This document shows, piece after piece, positions 51,456 through 60,966 of a stretch of 64,000 nucleotides of DNA. The notes beneath the pieces were generated by a model. The model searched no databases. It was given only the letters and a program-made list of their open reading frames with translations, and was not told the DNA's origin. The DNA comes from Catenovulum sediminis (GTDB taxonomy: Bacteria; Pseudomonadota; Gammaproteobacteria; Enterobacterales; Alteromonadaceae), in NCBI RefSeq assembly GCF_040270295.1, contig NZ_JBELOE010000228.1. One strand, written 5' to 3'. How positions within the stretch are numbered: the stretch's first letter is position 1; each line of letters opens with the position of its first letter. The position numbers and the translations under genes were made by a program.

Positions 51456-53879
51456 ATGTTAAAAACTAACCTATATAAATGGTCTGTTATCGCCGCAAGT
51501 TGTTTCTTAAGTACAGCTTGTTTTGATAACGAAACAAACTCCGCCGCTCAATCAACAATGGCTGAAAAAACCGCACAGGCCGACGAAGCTCAAGCGGGTA
51601 CGGAAATTATGTATGATTTTGAAGGCAACAGCATTCCTGCATCCATTAAGTTTGGCAACGCCGAAGGCGAATTGATTCAATCAAATGGCGTAACTCAGGG
51701 GAACAAAGCGTTAAAAGTTAAATTTAATTCTGCTAACAAGCCTTATTCGTCAATCAGCTTTGAGCCAGAAACCCCATGGGACTGGAGCCAATACGATAGT
51801 TTTAATATTGCATTTGATATTGCCAACGAGGGTGAAGTTTCAGTGTTTATGAAACTAGGTGTCACTGATATTGATGGTAGCAACTATACACGTTCAGTTG
51901 TTGTACCGGTTGGCAAATCGAAAACCTATTATTCAAAGATGGCCGGACATGACGTTGGAAGCCCTGATTCAGATTTAGGCGATAGCGTTGAGCTTAACCT
52001 CAGTTCGGGTTTGCGTTCGAATCCTCCGACATGGTCATCAGAAGATGTGCAATTTGTTTGGATGTGGGGCAATAAAAACCTGAATTTAAAAGGTATTAAA
52101 AAAATTAACTTTACGCTTGAACACAACGTGCGTAATAAAGAAATTATTATCGACAACATTCGAATTCGTCCAAACCCCAAACTCAACCCTGACTACTTAG
52201 TGGGTATCGTGGATAAATTTGGCCAATCGTCAAAACAAGAATTCGAAGAAAAAGTACATTCTGAAGCAGAATTAATTGAAGTTAAAAATAAAGAACTCGC
52301 GCGTCTTAACGATGGTGAAATGCTTGATGGACGCTCTCGTTTTAGTGGCTGGGAAGACGGCCCTAAATTTGAAGCAACCGGTTATTTCAGAACTCAAAAA
52401 ATAGGCGATAAATGGTCGCTGATTGATCCAGAAGGCTATATTTTCTTTACCTCAGGTATCGCCAATGTTCGAATGTCTAATACCACCACAGTGACAGGTT
52501 ATGATTTCGCTAAAGATACCATTAAACAGCGCTCAGCGGACGATGTAACGCCGGAAGATTCTGAAGGCTTAAACACCCCACCAGCAGAAGCCATCCCAAC
52601 CAGACATGTGGTTTCAGAAACACGTAAAAACATGTTTCAATGGTTACCGGATTATACAGACCCGCTTGCCGGTAACTATGGTTATCGCCGTGAAGTGCAC
52701 TCAGGCCCTATTGAGCATGGTGAAGTATTTAGTTTCTATATGGCGAACTTAGAGCGCAAGTATGGTGAAACAACCCCATATTCTTATGTCAATGAATGGG
52801 GTAAAGTGACCTTAGATCGCATGCGTAGCTGGGGATTTACCTCGTTCGGAAACTGGGTAGACCCAATATTTTACGACAACAAAAAAATGCCTTATTTCGC
52901 CAATGGCTGGATAATTGGTGATTTTAAAACAGTTTCTAGCGGCAATGATTTTTGGTCTCCTCTGCCGGATGTATTTGATCCTAAATTTGCTGAACGAGCC
53001 GATGTAACCTTAAAAGTGGTGGCAGATGAAGTAAAAGGCAGCCCTTGGTGTGTGGGTGTGTTTGTTGACAATGAAAAAAGTTGGGGCCGACCGGGCCGAC
53101 CTGAAAGCGAGTTAGGTATTGTCATTCACACCTTAAACCGCGATGGCGCAGACGTACCCACTAAAAATATGTTTACCCAAACGTTAAAGAAACAATATGG
53201 TGACATTAAAAAGTTAAACCAAGCATGGGACTTATCTCTAACCTCGTGGGATGCGTTCCAAAAAGGTGGGTTTGATACCGCACCGTCTAATAAAAACCGC
53301 ATTGCAGATTACGAAAACCTACTTTACCTCTATGCTAAACAGTACTTTAAAGTAGTAGACGGTGCGTTGGCTAAATACCTACCGAATCACTTATATATGG
53401 GTGTTAGATTTGCAGGCTGGGGCATGCCTGCACCTGTAGTGAAAGCGGCATCTGAATACGTAGATGTATTAAGTATTAACTTATATAAAGAGGGGTTAAT
53501 TCCATCTACTTGGAAGTTTCTTGAAAAATTAGATATGCCGGCGGTTATTGGTGAATATCACTTTGGCACCACGTCTTCTGGTTTCTTCCATCCAGGGTTA
53601 ATTGCAGCAGCTGATCAAAAAGATCGGGCGCGTATGTATAAAGAATACATGCACTCGATTATCGATAATGATTATTTTATCGGCGCACATTGGTTCCAGT
53701 ATATTGACTCGCCTATCACAGGCCGGGCTTATGACGGTGAAAACTATAATATCGGTTTTGTTTCGGTTACCGACGTGCCCTACAATGCCATGGTTGATGC
53801 CGCTAGAGAAGTGAATGGCACGCTATACGAGCGAAGATTCAAAGCGCTGCTAGATAAAAAAGAACAACCTGATCAATAG
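51456..53879 (+). CDS. GH50 beta-agarase lipoprotein (copy 3)
   Basis: An 807-aa lipoprotein (SVIAASCFLSTAC), the longest of the three copies owing to an acidic N-terminal linker and an insertion near residue 170 (HDVGSPDSDLGDS). Predicted acid/base is E540 (FVDNEKSWG) and nucleophile E700 (VIGEYHFG). It shares FANGWIIGDFKTVSSGNDFW with copy 1. It follows the sulfatase in one operon and is closed by a palindromic terminator. It is probably an exo-acting agarase anchored on the cell envelope. Confidence 0.93.
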   Translation: MLKTNLYKWSVIAASCFLSTACFDNETNSAAQSTMAEKTAQADEAQAGTEIMYDFEGNSIPASIKFGNAEGELIQSNGVTQGNKALKVKFNSANKPYSSISFEPETPWDWSQYDSFNIAFDIANEGEVSVFMKLGVTDIDGSNYTRSVVVPVGKSKTYYSKMAGHDVGSPDSDLGDSVELNLSSGLRSNPPTWSSEDVQFVWMWGNKNLNLKGIKKINFTLEHNVRNKEIIIDNIRIRPNPKLNPDYLVGIVDKFGQSSKQEFEEKVHSEAELIEVKNKELARLNDGEMLDGRSRFSGWEDGPKFEATGYFRTQKIGDKWSLIDPEGYIFFTSGIANVRMSNTTTVTGYDFAKDTIKQRSADDVTPEDSEGLNTPPAEAIPTRHVVSETRKNMFQWLPDYTDPLAGNYGYRREVHSGPIEHGEVFSFYMANLERKYGETTPYSYVNEWGKVTLDRMRSWGFTSFGNWVDPIFYDNKKMPYFANGWIIGDFKTVSSGNDFWSPLPDVFDPKFAERADVTLKVVADEVKGSPWCVGVFVDNEKSWGRPGRPESELGIVIHTLNRDGADVPTKNMFTQTLKKQYGDIKKLNQAWDLSLTSWDAFQKGGFDTAPSNKNRIADYENLLYLYAKQYFKVVDGALAKYLPNHLYMGVRFAGWGMPAPVVKAASEYVDVLSINLYKEGLIPSTWKFLEKLDMPAVIGEYHFGTTSSGFFHPGLIAAADQKDRARMYKEYMHSIIDNDYFIGAHWFQYIDSPITGRAYDGENYNIGFVSVTDVPYNAMVDAAREVNGTLYERRFKALLDKKEQPDQ

Positions 53880-53909
53880 TCTGATCTGCTCTTCGGTTAA
53901 TCTTAAAAC

Positions 53910-53938
53910 AGGCTTAAATTAATTTAAGCCTTTTTTTA
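53910..53938 (+). terminator. Terminator after GH50-3
   Basis: AGGCTTAAATT and AATTTAAGCCT form a perfect 22-bp palindrome followed by TTTTTTATT. It ends the agar locus on the plus strand. Confidence 0.88.
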
Positions 53939-53992
53939 TTTACCCAATGTTGTGCCTAGCCGTTTAAGGCAAACACAAAATATAACAGGCGA

Positions 53993-54340
53993 TCAATCAT
54001 CGCGTGTTAATACTTCCAACAACTCAATTTCAAAGGTTAAATCTGAATGAGCTGGCAGCTTATCGCCCATGCTGCGTTCACCATAAGCTAAGTGAGACGG
54101 TACAAACAGTTTGCGTTTACCACCGACTTTCATACCCAATATGCCTTGGTCCCAGCCTTTAATCACTCGGCCTGTGCCAATCACGCATTGAAATGGGCGT
54201 CCTTTATCATACGATGAATCAAACTTGCTACCATCCGTTAAATAACCGACATAGTTTGTGGTAATTAATGCACCTTTTACGGCTTCTTTGCCATCCCCCA
54301 CCACAATATCTGTGATTTCAAGCTCTTTTGTATCTGTCAT
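53993..54340 (-). CDS. FKBP-type peptidyl-prolyl isomerase
   Basis: A 115-aa single-domain FKBP without signal peptide, so cytoplasmic. Visible marks are GALITTNYVGYLTDGSKFDS, VIGTGRVIKGWDQGILGMKV, GGKRKLFVPSHLAYGERSMG and the final strand DLTFEIELLEV. These carry the usual active-site aromatic residues. It assists proline isomerisation during folding. It is divergent from the OsmC-YcaO gene. Confidence 0.94.
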   Translation of the reverse strand: MTDTKELEITDIVVGDGKEAVKGALITTNYVGYLTDGSKFDSSYDKGRPFQCVIGTGRVIKGWDQGILGMKVGGKRKLFVPSHLAYGERSMGDKLPAHSDLTFEIELLEVLTRDD

Positions 54341-54454
54341 AAGCTGTTCTCTGAGAAAAATTTGGATTAATTCAAGACGTCTGCTTCAAAAATCTGGATA
54401 ATACGCCCATATTGGTAACATGTTAAACACTCACCCAGTGAATTGGAATTATTG

Positions 54455-56641
54455 ATGGAAATTAAAGTAAATTATTTAGACAACCTACGCCTCGAAGCCA
54501 AATTTGACGATTTTACCGTCATTTCCGACCAACCAATTCGTTATAAAGGCGATGGCTCTGCACCGGGTCCATTCGACTATTTTTTAGCCTCATCCGCTAT
54601 GTGTGCGGCCTATTTTGTGAAAGTCTATTGTGCAGCACGTGATATTCCTACCGACAATATTCGTTTAGCGCACAACAATATTGTTGACCCGGAAAACCGC
54701 TATAAACAACAATTTAAAATTCAAATAGAACTCCCAGAAAGCATTTCAGAAAAAGATCGCATCGGTATTTTGCGCTCAATCGACCGCTGCACAGTTAAAA
54801 AAGTAGTGCAAACCGGCCCTGAATTTGTTGTTGAGGCAGTTGAAAGTTTAGCGCAAGACACCTCAGCCATGATAATGGTTGAGACCGATGAAAATAACCA
54901 AACCTATATTGTTGGTAAAGATTTACCACTTGAACAAACCATTGCCAATATGACGCAGCAACTGGCTGATTTAGGGATGAAAATTGAGGTTTCATCATGG
55001 CGCAACATAGTGCCTAATGTTTGGTCATTACATATTCGCGATGCTGCCTCCCCGATGTGTTTTACCAATGGTAAAGGTTCGAGCAAAGAAAGCGCCTTGT
55101 GTAGCGCGTTGGGCGAATTTATTGAACGGTTAAACTGTAACTTTTTCTACAACGACCAATTTTTAGGTGAAGACATCGCCAACGCTGAGTTTGTCCATTA
55201 CCCGAACGAAAAATGGTTTGAATTAACTGAAGACGACTCGCTGCCAGCCGGTATTTTAGACGACTACTGTTTAGATATTTTTAACCCAGACGGTGAGTTG
55301 CAAGGTTCGCATTTAATTGACACCAACTCAGGTAATGTTGAGCGCGGCATTTGTTGCATTCCGTACACACGCCATAGCGATGGCGAAACAGTTTATATGC
55401 CATCTAACATTATTGAAAACCTGTTTTTAAGCAATGGCATGAGCGCGGGCAACAATATTTTTGAAGCGCAAGTGCAGTGCTTATCAGAAATATTTGAGCG
55501 TGCAGTTAAACGACAAATTATCGAGCAAGAAATTGTTTTGCCAGACGTGCCACAAGCGGTATTAGCCAAATACCCAAGCATAGTGGCGGGCATTGAAGGC
55601 TTAGAGCAACAAGGTTTTCCAGTATTGGTTAAAGATGCATCATTAGGGGGGCAATTCCCTGTGATGTGCGTAACCATCATGAATCCTAAAACCGGTGGCG
55701 TGTTTGCCTCATTCGGTGCACATCCAAGCTTTGAAGTTGCATTAGAACGCAGCTTAACCGAGCTATTACAAGGCCGCAGTTTTGAAGGGTTAAATGATAT
55801 TCCAAAACCCACCTTTAATAGCATGGCGGTATCTGAGCCTGAAAACTTTGTTGAGCATTTTATCGACTCAACGGGGGTAATTTCATGGCGCTTCTTTAGT
55901 AGCAAATCTGAATATAATTTTGTTGAATGGGATTTTTCTGGCAACAATCAACAAGAATGCGAAACCTTGTTCGGTATTTTAGCGGATTTAGGCAAAGAAG
56001 CTTATGTCGCGCAGTTTGATCAGCTCGGCGCCAGTGCGTGTCGCATACTGGTACCTGGTTATTCTGAAGTATATCCAGTTGAAGATTTAATTTGGGACAA
56101 TACCAACAAAGCGCTGCAATACCGTGAAGATATTCTCAATATCCACAAACTGTCAGACGATGCATTAGTCGATTTAGTTGAACGATTAGAAGAAAGCCAA
56201 CTAGACAATTATATCGACATTATCACGCTGATTGGCATTGAGTTTGACGAAAACACTGTTTGGGGCCAGTTAACGATACTTGAGCTGAAAATTCTAATTT
56301 ACCTTGCGTTAGGTGAACTTGAAGAAGCCATCGAGTTAGTGGGTGAGTTTTTACAATACAACGACAACACAGTTGAACGTAATTTGTTTTACCAAGCCGT
56401 ACACGCAGCATTAGAAGTGACCTTAGACGACGAGTTAGCGTTAGATGATTTCATCTTTAACTTTAAACGCATGTTTGGTGACGAAGTAATGGAAAATGTA
56501 GTGGGCTCAATTACAGGTGAGGTTAAGTTTTATGGTTTAACCCCAACCAGCATGAAACTGGAAGGCTTAGACAGACATTTACGTTTAATCGACAGTTACA
56601 AAAAATTGCATAACGCACGTAAAAAAGTGGCCGGATTGTAA
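54455..56641 (+). CDS. OsmC domain / YcaO domain fusion protein
   Basis: The ATG at 54455 has GGA 7 bases upstream and was chosen over an upstream TTG; product 728 aa. Residues about 1-140 form an OsmC-like domain (GPFDYFLASSAMCAAYFVKV with the redox Cys, second Cys in IDRCTVKKVVQTGP). From about 165 onward is YcaO: SKESALCSALGEFIERLNCN with the ATP-binding Glu residues, then EAQVQCLSEIFERAVKRQII. A helical C-terminal part follows. YcaO enzymes activate amide backbones with ATP. E. coli YcaO aids ribosomal protein S12 methylthiolation. Here no precursor peptide or dehydrogenase is adjacent, so a housekeeping role is more likely than natural-product synthesis. Confidence 0.9.
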   Translation: MEIKVNYLDNLRLEAKFDDFTVISDQPIRYKGDGSAPGPFDYFLASSAMCAAYFVKVYCAARDIPTDNIRLAHNNIVDPENRYKQQFKIQIELPESISEKDRIGILRSIDRCTVKKVVQTGPEFVVEAVESLAQDTSAMIMVETDENNQTYIVGKDLPLEQTIANMTQQLADLGMKIEVSSWRNIVPNVWSLHIRDAASPMCFTNGKGSSKESALCSALGEFIERLNCNFFYNDQFLGEDIANAEFVHYPNEKWFELTEDDSLPAGILDDYCLDIFNPDGELQGSHLIDTNSGNVERGICCIPYTRHSDGETVYMPSNIIENLFLSNGMSAGNNIFEAQVQCLSEIFERAVKRQIIEQEIVLPDVPQAVLAKYPSIVAGIEGLEQQGFPVLVKDASLGGQFPVMCVTIMNPKTGGVFASFGAHPSFEVALERSLTELLQGRSFEGLNDIPKPTFNSMAVSEPENFVEHFIDSTGVISWRFFSSKSEYNFVEWDFSGNNQQECETLFGILADLGKEAYVAQFDQLGASACRILVPGYSEVYPVEDLIWDNTNKALQYREDILNIHKLSDDALVDLVERLEESQLDNYIDIITLIGIEFDENTVWGQLTILELKILIYLALGELEEAIELVGEFLQYNDNTVERNLFYQAVHAALEVTLDDELALDDFIFNFKRMFGDEVMENVVGSITGEVKFYGLTPTSMKLEGLDRHLRLIDSYKKLHNARKKVAGL

Positions 56642-56657
56642 TTTTTATATCCCCTGC

Positions 56658-56697
56658 AGGACTTTACAGCCAACGACTCAAAATACTGTAAAGTCCT
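56658..56697 (+). terminator. Stem-loop after the OsmC-YcaO gene
   Basis: AGGACTTTACAG and CTGTAAAGTCCT form a perfect 12-bp stem with a 16-base loop, 16 bp after the stop. It lacks a T tract, so it may act with Rho or as a processing signal. Confidence 0.6.
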
Positions 56698-56736
56698 TCG
56701 CTAAACCTATTTCAAGCTATGGCTCACGACCCAACT

Positions 56737-56833
56737 CCAACTTTTTTACCTTGATCAGCAACTGAGTACCCACCTAATAACTGCATAGCAGATTGTCAGG
56801 CGAGATGAGGATGAGTCGGCTTTTATTTATCAT
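56737..56833. repeat. Dispersed ~95-bp repeat, copy A
   Basis: It starts CCAACTTTTTTAC, contains CACCTAATAACTG and CAGATTGT, and ends near TTATTTATC. A copy with roughly three quarters identity lies at 58023-58118 in direct orientation. It overlaps the 3' end of the small membrane protein gene. Confidence 0.65.
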
Positions 56834-57044
56834 TTATGCGTTTTAACGGTATTTTTTTAAACTTAAGTGCCATAAACACACAAGCTAGACCTGAAGCGAT
56901 AGCTGCAAGTGCCCCTATATTTAATGATTGCCCTTTACTAAATGATAAGGACAAAAATAAAAAACCAAAAAGTACAGCACCGACACCTAAGCCACCTAGG
57001 AAGCCTTTACCTGCTGCATTTATTAAAGTTATGCATTTATTCAT
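56823..57044 (-). CDS. Small two-helix membrane protein, unknown
   Basis: The start at 57044 is supported by GAGGG five bases upstream; an earlier ATG at 57068 lacks a site. The 73-aa product has two hydrophobic segments (FLGGLGVGAVLFGFLFLSLS and NIGALAAIASGLACVFMAL) and a basic tail (KFKKIPLKRINDK) that should stay in the cytoplasm. No family is recognised. Confidence 0.55.
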   Translation of the reverse strand: MNKCITLINAAGKGFLGGLGVGAVLFGFLFLSLSFSKGQSLNIGALAAIASGLACVFMALKFKKIPLKRINDK

Positions 57045-57158
57045 CCAACCCTCTTTGTAATAAGTCATGTTAGAGCGACCTTTTGCTGACTCGTATTGGT
57101 ATAACTTAAAAATATCCTAGCATACCTTTAACCCCATGCCAGTTAAAGTTCAGCCTTC

Positions 57159-57696
57159 TTACTCACTTGGAATCCTAGCAACTAGGTCTGTTACTCCTAA
57201 GTCGATACCAACTTGGTTTAATAGAGTCGAAATTTGACCCCGGTGGTGGGTTTGATGATTAAAAAAATGCTGAACAAGATAGCCAAGGTTTTTATTAAAC
57301 ATCTCACCTTTAGTGTTGCTATAGGTTAAATTCGACGATAAAACGTCGTTACTAAGCTCTTGAGTAAAGTCTTTAATAATCAAGTCTATTTTGCTTCGTG
57401 TAATTTCTAGCGCCTCAAACTCATGATGTAGAATCGTATCAAGCGACTTCGGTTTGTCCAGCGTTCGAACGTAATTAAGAGAGTTTAATTCTGATGGATG
57501 CTCTGCAAATCGCTTAAGCCAGATTATGTCCCCGACAAGAACATGATTAAGCGTTCCAATGATTGAACCAAAGAAGGCTCCGCGATTTTTAGACAGAGCA
57601 CCTGCTCTGAGATTTGAAGCAGCCAGCCAGATAGATATTTTGATTCATCCACTGATTGTAATCAGCCATCAACTCAAAGTTTGATTTTAGATACAT
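57159..57696 (-). pseudogene. DinB-family protein gene with frameshift
   Basis: The gene opens with AAGGA and an ATG at 57694-57696 (MYLKSNFELMADYNQWMNQN) and then breaks. At 57621-57628 AGCCAGCC is a 4-bp tandem duplication that shifts the frame. Removing four bases gives a continuous protein of about 177 residues: NIYLAASNLRAG, GAFFGSIIGTLNHVLVGDII with the first metal His, and HFFNHQTHHRGQ with the last two. DinB/YfiT proteins are four-helix metal-binding enzymes, often thiol transferases. A restart inside could only yield the last 74 residues. Confidence 0.8.
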
Positions 57697-58389
57697 GATT
57701 TTCCTTTAGGTAAAACGCAGCGTTCTAAAGACATAAAAACCTAACATTTATTCAACAGGTCCACTACACCGCAAAATAAAGCGCTCGAGGTTTTAATCAA
57801 ATAACTGCTAATTCCGGCAGTCATTTTATTGGAATCTACCGCTTTTCAGTTGTCGTTGACACCAGCCACACTCAAACTCCATTAAATACTTCATATTTAA
57901 ACTATACCAACAAGTTAAAATTGCAAGGTAAAAAACCATTGAGCGCTGTTAAAATTGCGCGTAGTACCATTCAATTTTGCAATAAGCACATATACCTCCC
58001 CATGGATTTAGCTTTACCTTGGCCAACTTTTTTACTGTACTAAGCAACTGGATGTTCACCTAATAACTGGACAACAGATTGTTAGTATATGGCAAGCTGA
58101 GTAGGCACTTATTTAATCTCGCTATTTATATCATCGCCGTGTGATGGCTGAAAATATCGTCATGCTTAACCACTACACTGCCACTTGCCCTTGCTACCAC
58201 AATTAAATGCTTTGCATCGGCGTGATACGCAAACGGATTTACATCAATTCCGATCTTATGACGGGTAAAGATACACCAATGCCGTGATTGTAGGACGCAG
58301 AAAAACACGCCCTAGGATTAAGTTACGGCTTCGCGCAACCTACCTTTTTTATAAGGCGACTGGTATACGCTTTGCGTAGTTGTTCTTCC
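57697..58389. other. Gene-free stretch with repeat copy B
   Basis: Copy B of the dispersed repeat lies at 58023-58118. A 60-codon minus-strand frame (58126-58308) has no ribosome-binding site and no recognised family; its C-terminal part (GIDVNPFAYHADAKHLIVVA) might be a remnant. CACGCCCTAGG near 58304 matches the palindrome core at 14428. Nothing else is recognised. Confidence 0.4.
58023..58118. repeat. Dispersed ~95-bp repeat, copy B
   Basis: This is the direct-orientation relative of 56737-56833, sharing CCAACTTTTTTAC, AGCAACTG, CACCTAATAACTG, CAGATTGT and TTATTTA blocks. The two copies bracket the small membrane protein and DinB genes. Confidence 0.65.
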
Positions 58390-59475
58390 TTATTTAGACT
58401 CTCCTGGTTCTGGTACATCGTTCTTTCTTACGTCCTGTTCTTCAGCAATTTCTCTGGCCCAATCATGGTCGGAAGCATCTGAGTCTAACCCTTCTTGATC
58501 AGCCCCTTTCATCGGAAAAAACGTTAATCTAGTCAGTAAAGCAAAATGGTCAGAACCGATCGAGGGTAATCGTTTGATTAAGTTTAAAGTAAAATGTTGG
58601 CTGTGAAACAGGTGATCTAAAGGCCAGCGCAGAAAAGGAAAGTCTGCATGAAAGGTATTGTACATACCTCGCCCTACCCGCGGATCTAATAAGCCACTAA
58701 TTTTACGAAAAAGGCGCGTTGTGGCTGACCATGCTACGTCATTAAGATCACCCGTAACTATGACAGGTAGATCACTTTCGGCAACACTTCGGGCCACAAT
58801 CACTAACTCGGCGTCCCGCTCTGCTGACTCTGGATTTTCAGTCGGACTAGGAGGAGCTGGGTGAAGAAAGTGCATGCGGACTGTTTTGCCTGAGCGTAAT
58901 GTCAGTGTTGTGTGTATGGATGGAACATCTTCCTCGACTAAGTAAGAGATTTCCTGATCGTTTAAAGGTAATCTTGAAAAAATATGCATACCGTAAAGGT
59001 TGTCCAGCGGGCATTTCACGCTGTAAGGCATATCAGCTTCCAGTACTTTGAGCTGATCTTCCCACCACTGGTCAGATTCCAGTGTGACAAGAACATCGGG
59101 ATTATATTCTCTTACCATTTGAATGAGCAGATCTGCATTTCGGTTAGGTGTTAGGACATTGGCCGTCAAAATACTGATTTAATTTTCAAAGCTTCCGCTA
59201 GCTTTCTTAACTTCGATTGGCCACAAGAATGTATAAGGTAAAATCCACCATAATTGCCAAGTTAGACACAGAGTAGCGATTAAGATTAACAGCCAGGTTA
59301 ATGCCGATTGCATATTGAGAAACAAAAAGTCAGCAACGAGCAGAGTAGCTATGAAAATAGCAAATTGGAGGCGCGGAAAGTCCATCCCTCTGATGACCCA
59401 GTGTGGATGACGTGAAAGTGGAAGCAAAGTTAACAGTAAGGCTAATGCTGTAAAGAAAATAAGTATTGATATCAT
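58390..59475 (-). pseudogene. Membrane-anchored endonuclease/exonuclease/phosphatase-family protein split by an in-frame stop
   Basis: Codons 1-98 (59179-59475) encode three hydrophobic segments and LPYTFLWPIEVKKASGSFEN, followed by TAA (59179-59181). The same frame then continues ISILTANVLTPNRN for 262 residues. That part is an EEP-superfamily catalytic domain: NPDVLVTLESDQWW (metal Glu), PVIVTGDLNDVAWSATT and SIGSDHFALLTRL (catalytic Asp-His). Intact relatives have exactly this TM-plus-EEP layout in one chain of about 360 residues. So the stop is a nonsense mutation or sequence error, or the downstream part is made from its own start (ATG at 59169). Last gene of a unit with DUF2254. Confidence 0.75.
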
Positions 59476-59491
59476 ATCTAAGGCCTAGTCT

Positions 59492-60790
59492 TTAATTTCG
59501 ATCCTGATTCAAGGTTAAATCCGCATTTTTACTTGCAGCATTCTTAACTGTTGCTATGTCTTCTTCAATATCAAGTGCTTTACATGCCCGCTTTAACGCT
59601 AAATTTCTGTGATATCTAGCCGCTTTCTGAATACTCTCATTGTTAAGTGACTCAAGAGAACTCAGCGCTTTTTGTAAACGAATACCTACTTCTACCGTGC
59701 CGGCTCCATCTCGAGCGATGGATGTAAAAGCGTCGTCGAACATATCAGATATCGAGATCTCCGGCACCGCTACTCGGTCATACTCGATCAGATTTCGAGC
59801 CTCGGGATTGGAGGGCTCATTGATAAGAGAAATTACACGAACTAATGTGCCAATGACTTTTATCGCTGTACCTGGATCGTTAACAGCTGGGGATAGAGCT
59901 CGAGCTGCAATTTCTGATAAGGCGACCAGGCCAAATCTAGGATCATCTTCGAACGTACGGTCGTTGCCGATTTGGAACGCGCTGAGCAGGCTAGGGTAGT
60001 CAATGCCAGCCTGTTCGCCTGATGAAATGGTTACGTAAGCCAACGCCCGATTGGATGACGCAAAAGTTCCTGGTAATGCTAACACTACTACCTGCGCGTC
60101 AACACCTTCTGCCCAGCTTTGAAGTACCGCCATATCGATATGCTGAACATAACCAATTTTCGAGGCATACACTGCTTGCCCCGGTCCCAGTGTTCCTGAT
60201 GTTGATATGCCCCCGAGAGTCGGCATATCTCGCCTTCTTATCAGCGCTCTTTCCGTCGCCCCTTCTACCTTATCAATCGTCGAACCAATTCGCCCCAATC
60301 TAGCAATGCTGTCGACCCAACGCACAAACGTCACGATTACCACTGCAAATACAATCACCGTTAGAGCGAAAAGGACGAAGAGTCCTGCGCTTTCATAGAA
60401 ATCATTTTTCAATGCAGTAAGTGCTACTACACTAAAAATGAATGCACCTACAAAGGTAGAAAGCGCATTCTGTGACACGTCATCAGCAAGCATAAGGGCG
60501 AATGAGCGTGGGGTCGCTGAGCCGCTTGCAGCAGCGTATGCTGATACCATAGATGCCACCGAAAAAGTTGCGATCACTAACATACTGCTCGCCATAACGG
60601 AGAGCAAAGTTTCAACTGAGTCCTGTGCAACTACAGGAGCAAGATTCGCTAACTTAGAGCCATCGATAATTTTCGCAGCAAAGACCACAGCAATCGACAG
60701 TGAGCATAACGCCAATGGGCGTACCCAGAGTCGCTCACTAAAACGATTGAGCAGAAATCTGAGACGGTCGAACGAAACTAATAAATTCAT
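59492..60790 (-). CDS. DUF2254 integral membrane protein
   Basis: A 432-aa protein with four hydrophobic segments in the first 170 residues (PLALCSLSIAVVFAAKII, VMASSMLVIATFSVASMVSA, NALSTFVGAFIFSVVALTAL and LFVLFALTVIVFAVVIVTFV). A soluble C-terminal domain follows, with IGYVQHIDMAVLQSWAEGVD and EIAARALSPAVNDPGTAIKV, the typical DUF2254 block. The function is unknown. The split EEP gene follows 16 bp after it on the same strand. Confidence 0.88.
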   Translation of the reverse strand: MNLLVSFDRLRFLLNRFSERLWVRPLALCSLSIAVVFAAKIIDGSKLANLAPVVAQDSVETLLSVMASSMLVIATFSVASMVSAYAAASGSATPRSFALMLADDVSQNALSTFVGAFIFSVVALTALKNDFYESAGLFVLFALTVIVFAVVIVTFVRWVDSIARLGRIGSTIDKVEGATERALIRRRDMPTLGGISTSGTLGPGQAVYASKIGYVQHIDMAVLQSWAEGVDAQVVVLALPGTFASSNRALAYVTISSGEQAGIDYPSLLSAFQIGNDRTFEDDPRFGLVALSEIAARALSPAVNDPGTAIKVIGTLVRVISLINEPSNPEARNLIEYDRVAVPEISISDMFDDAFTSIARDGAGTVEVGIRLQKALSSLESLNNESIQKAARYHRNLALKRACKALDIEEDIATVKNAASKNADLTLNQDRN

Positions 60791-60966
60791 GATGATCCCC
60801 TGTGTTCTGCCGTCTTACTAATGTGTGCAAAATGCTTGGCTAAAATTAGCGACGAAGGAACGCAAACCAACCGCATTGCGTCCTTTTGAATAACTTTTCG
60901 CTATCGGTGGCCATTACGACGATAATTGAGAAAATATAACGTTGCGGTAAACGACAGATTTTAAAA

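Noticed and set aside
55393..55947. 184-codon minus-strand frame inside the OsmC-YcaO gene
   Set aside because: Antisense to a conserved YcaO domain; serine/proline-rich shadow.
54455..56641. YcaO as part of a thiazole/oxazole peptide natural-product cluster
   Set aside because: No precursor peptide, flavin dehydrogenase, protease or exporter lies next to it, and the OsmC fusion is a known housekeeping form.
56737..58118. Integron attC sites and gene cassettes
   Set aside because: The repeats sit near gene ends, but the R' (GTTRRRY) and R'' (RYYYAAC) boxes could not be found in proper pairing.
58126..58308. 60-codon minus-strand frame
   Set aside because: No ribosome-binding site and no recognised family; described only as a possible remnant.
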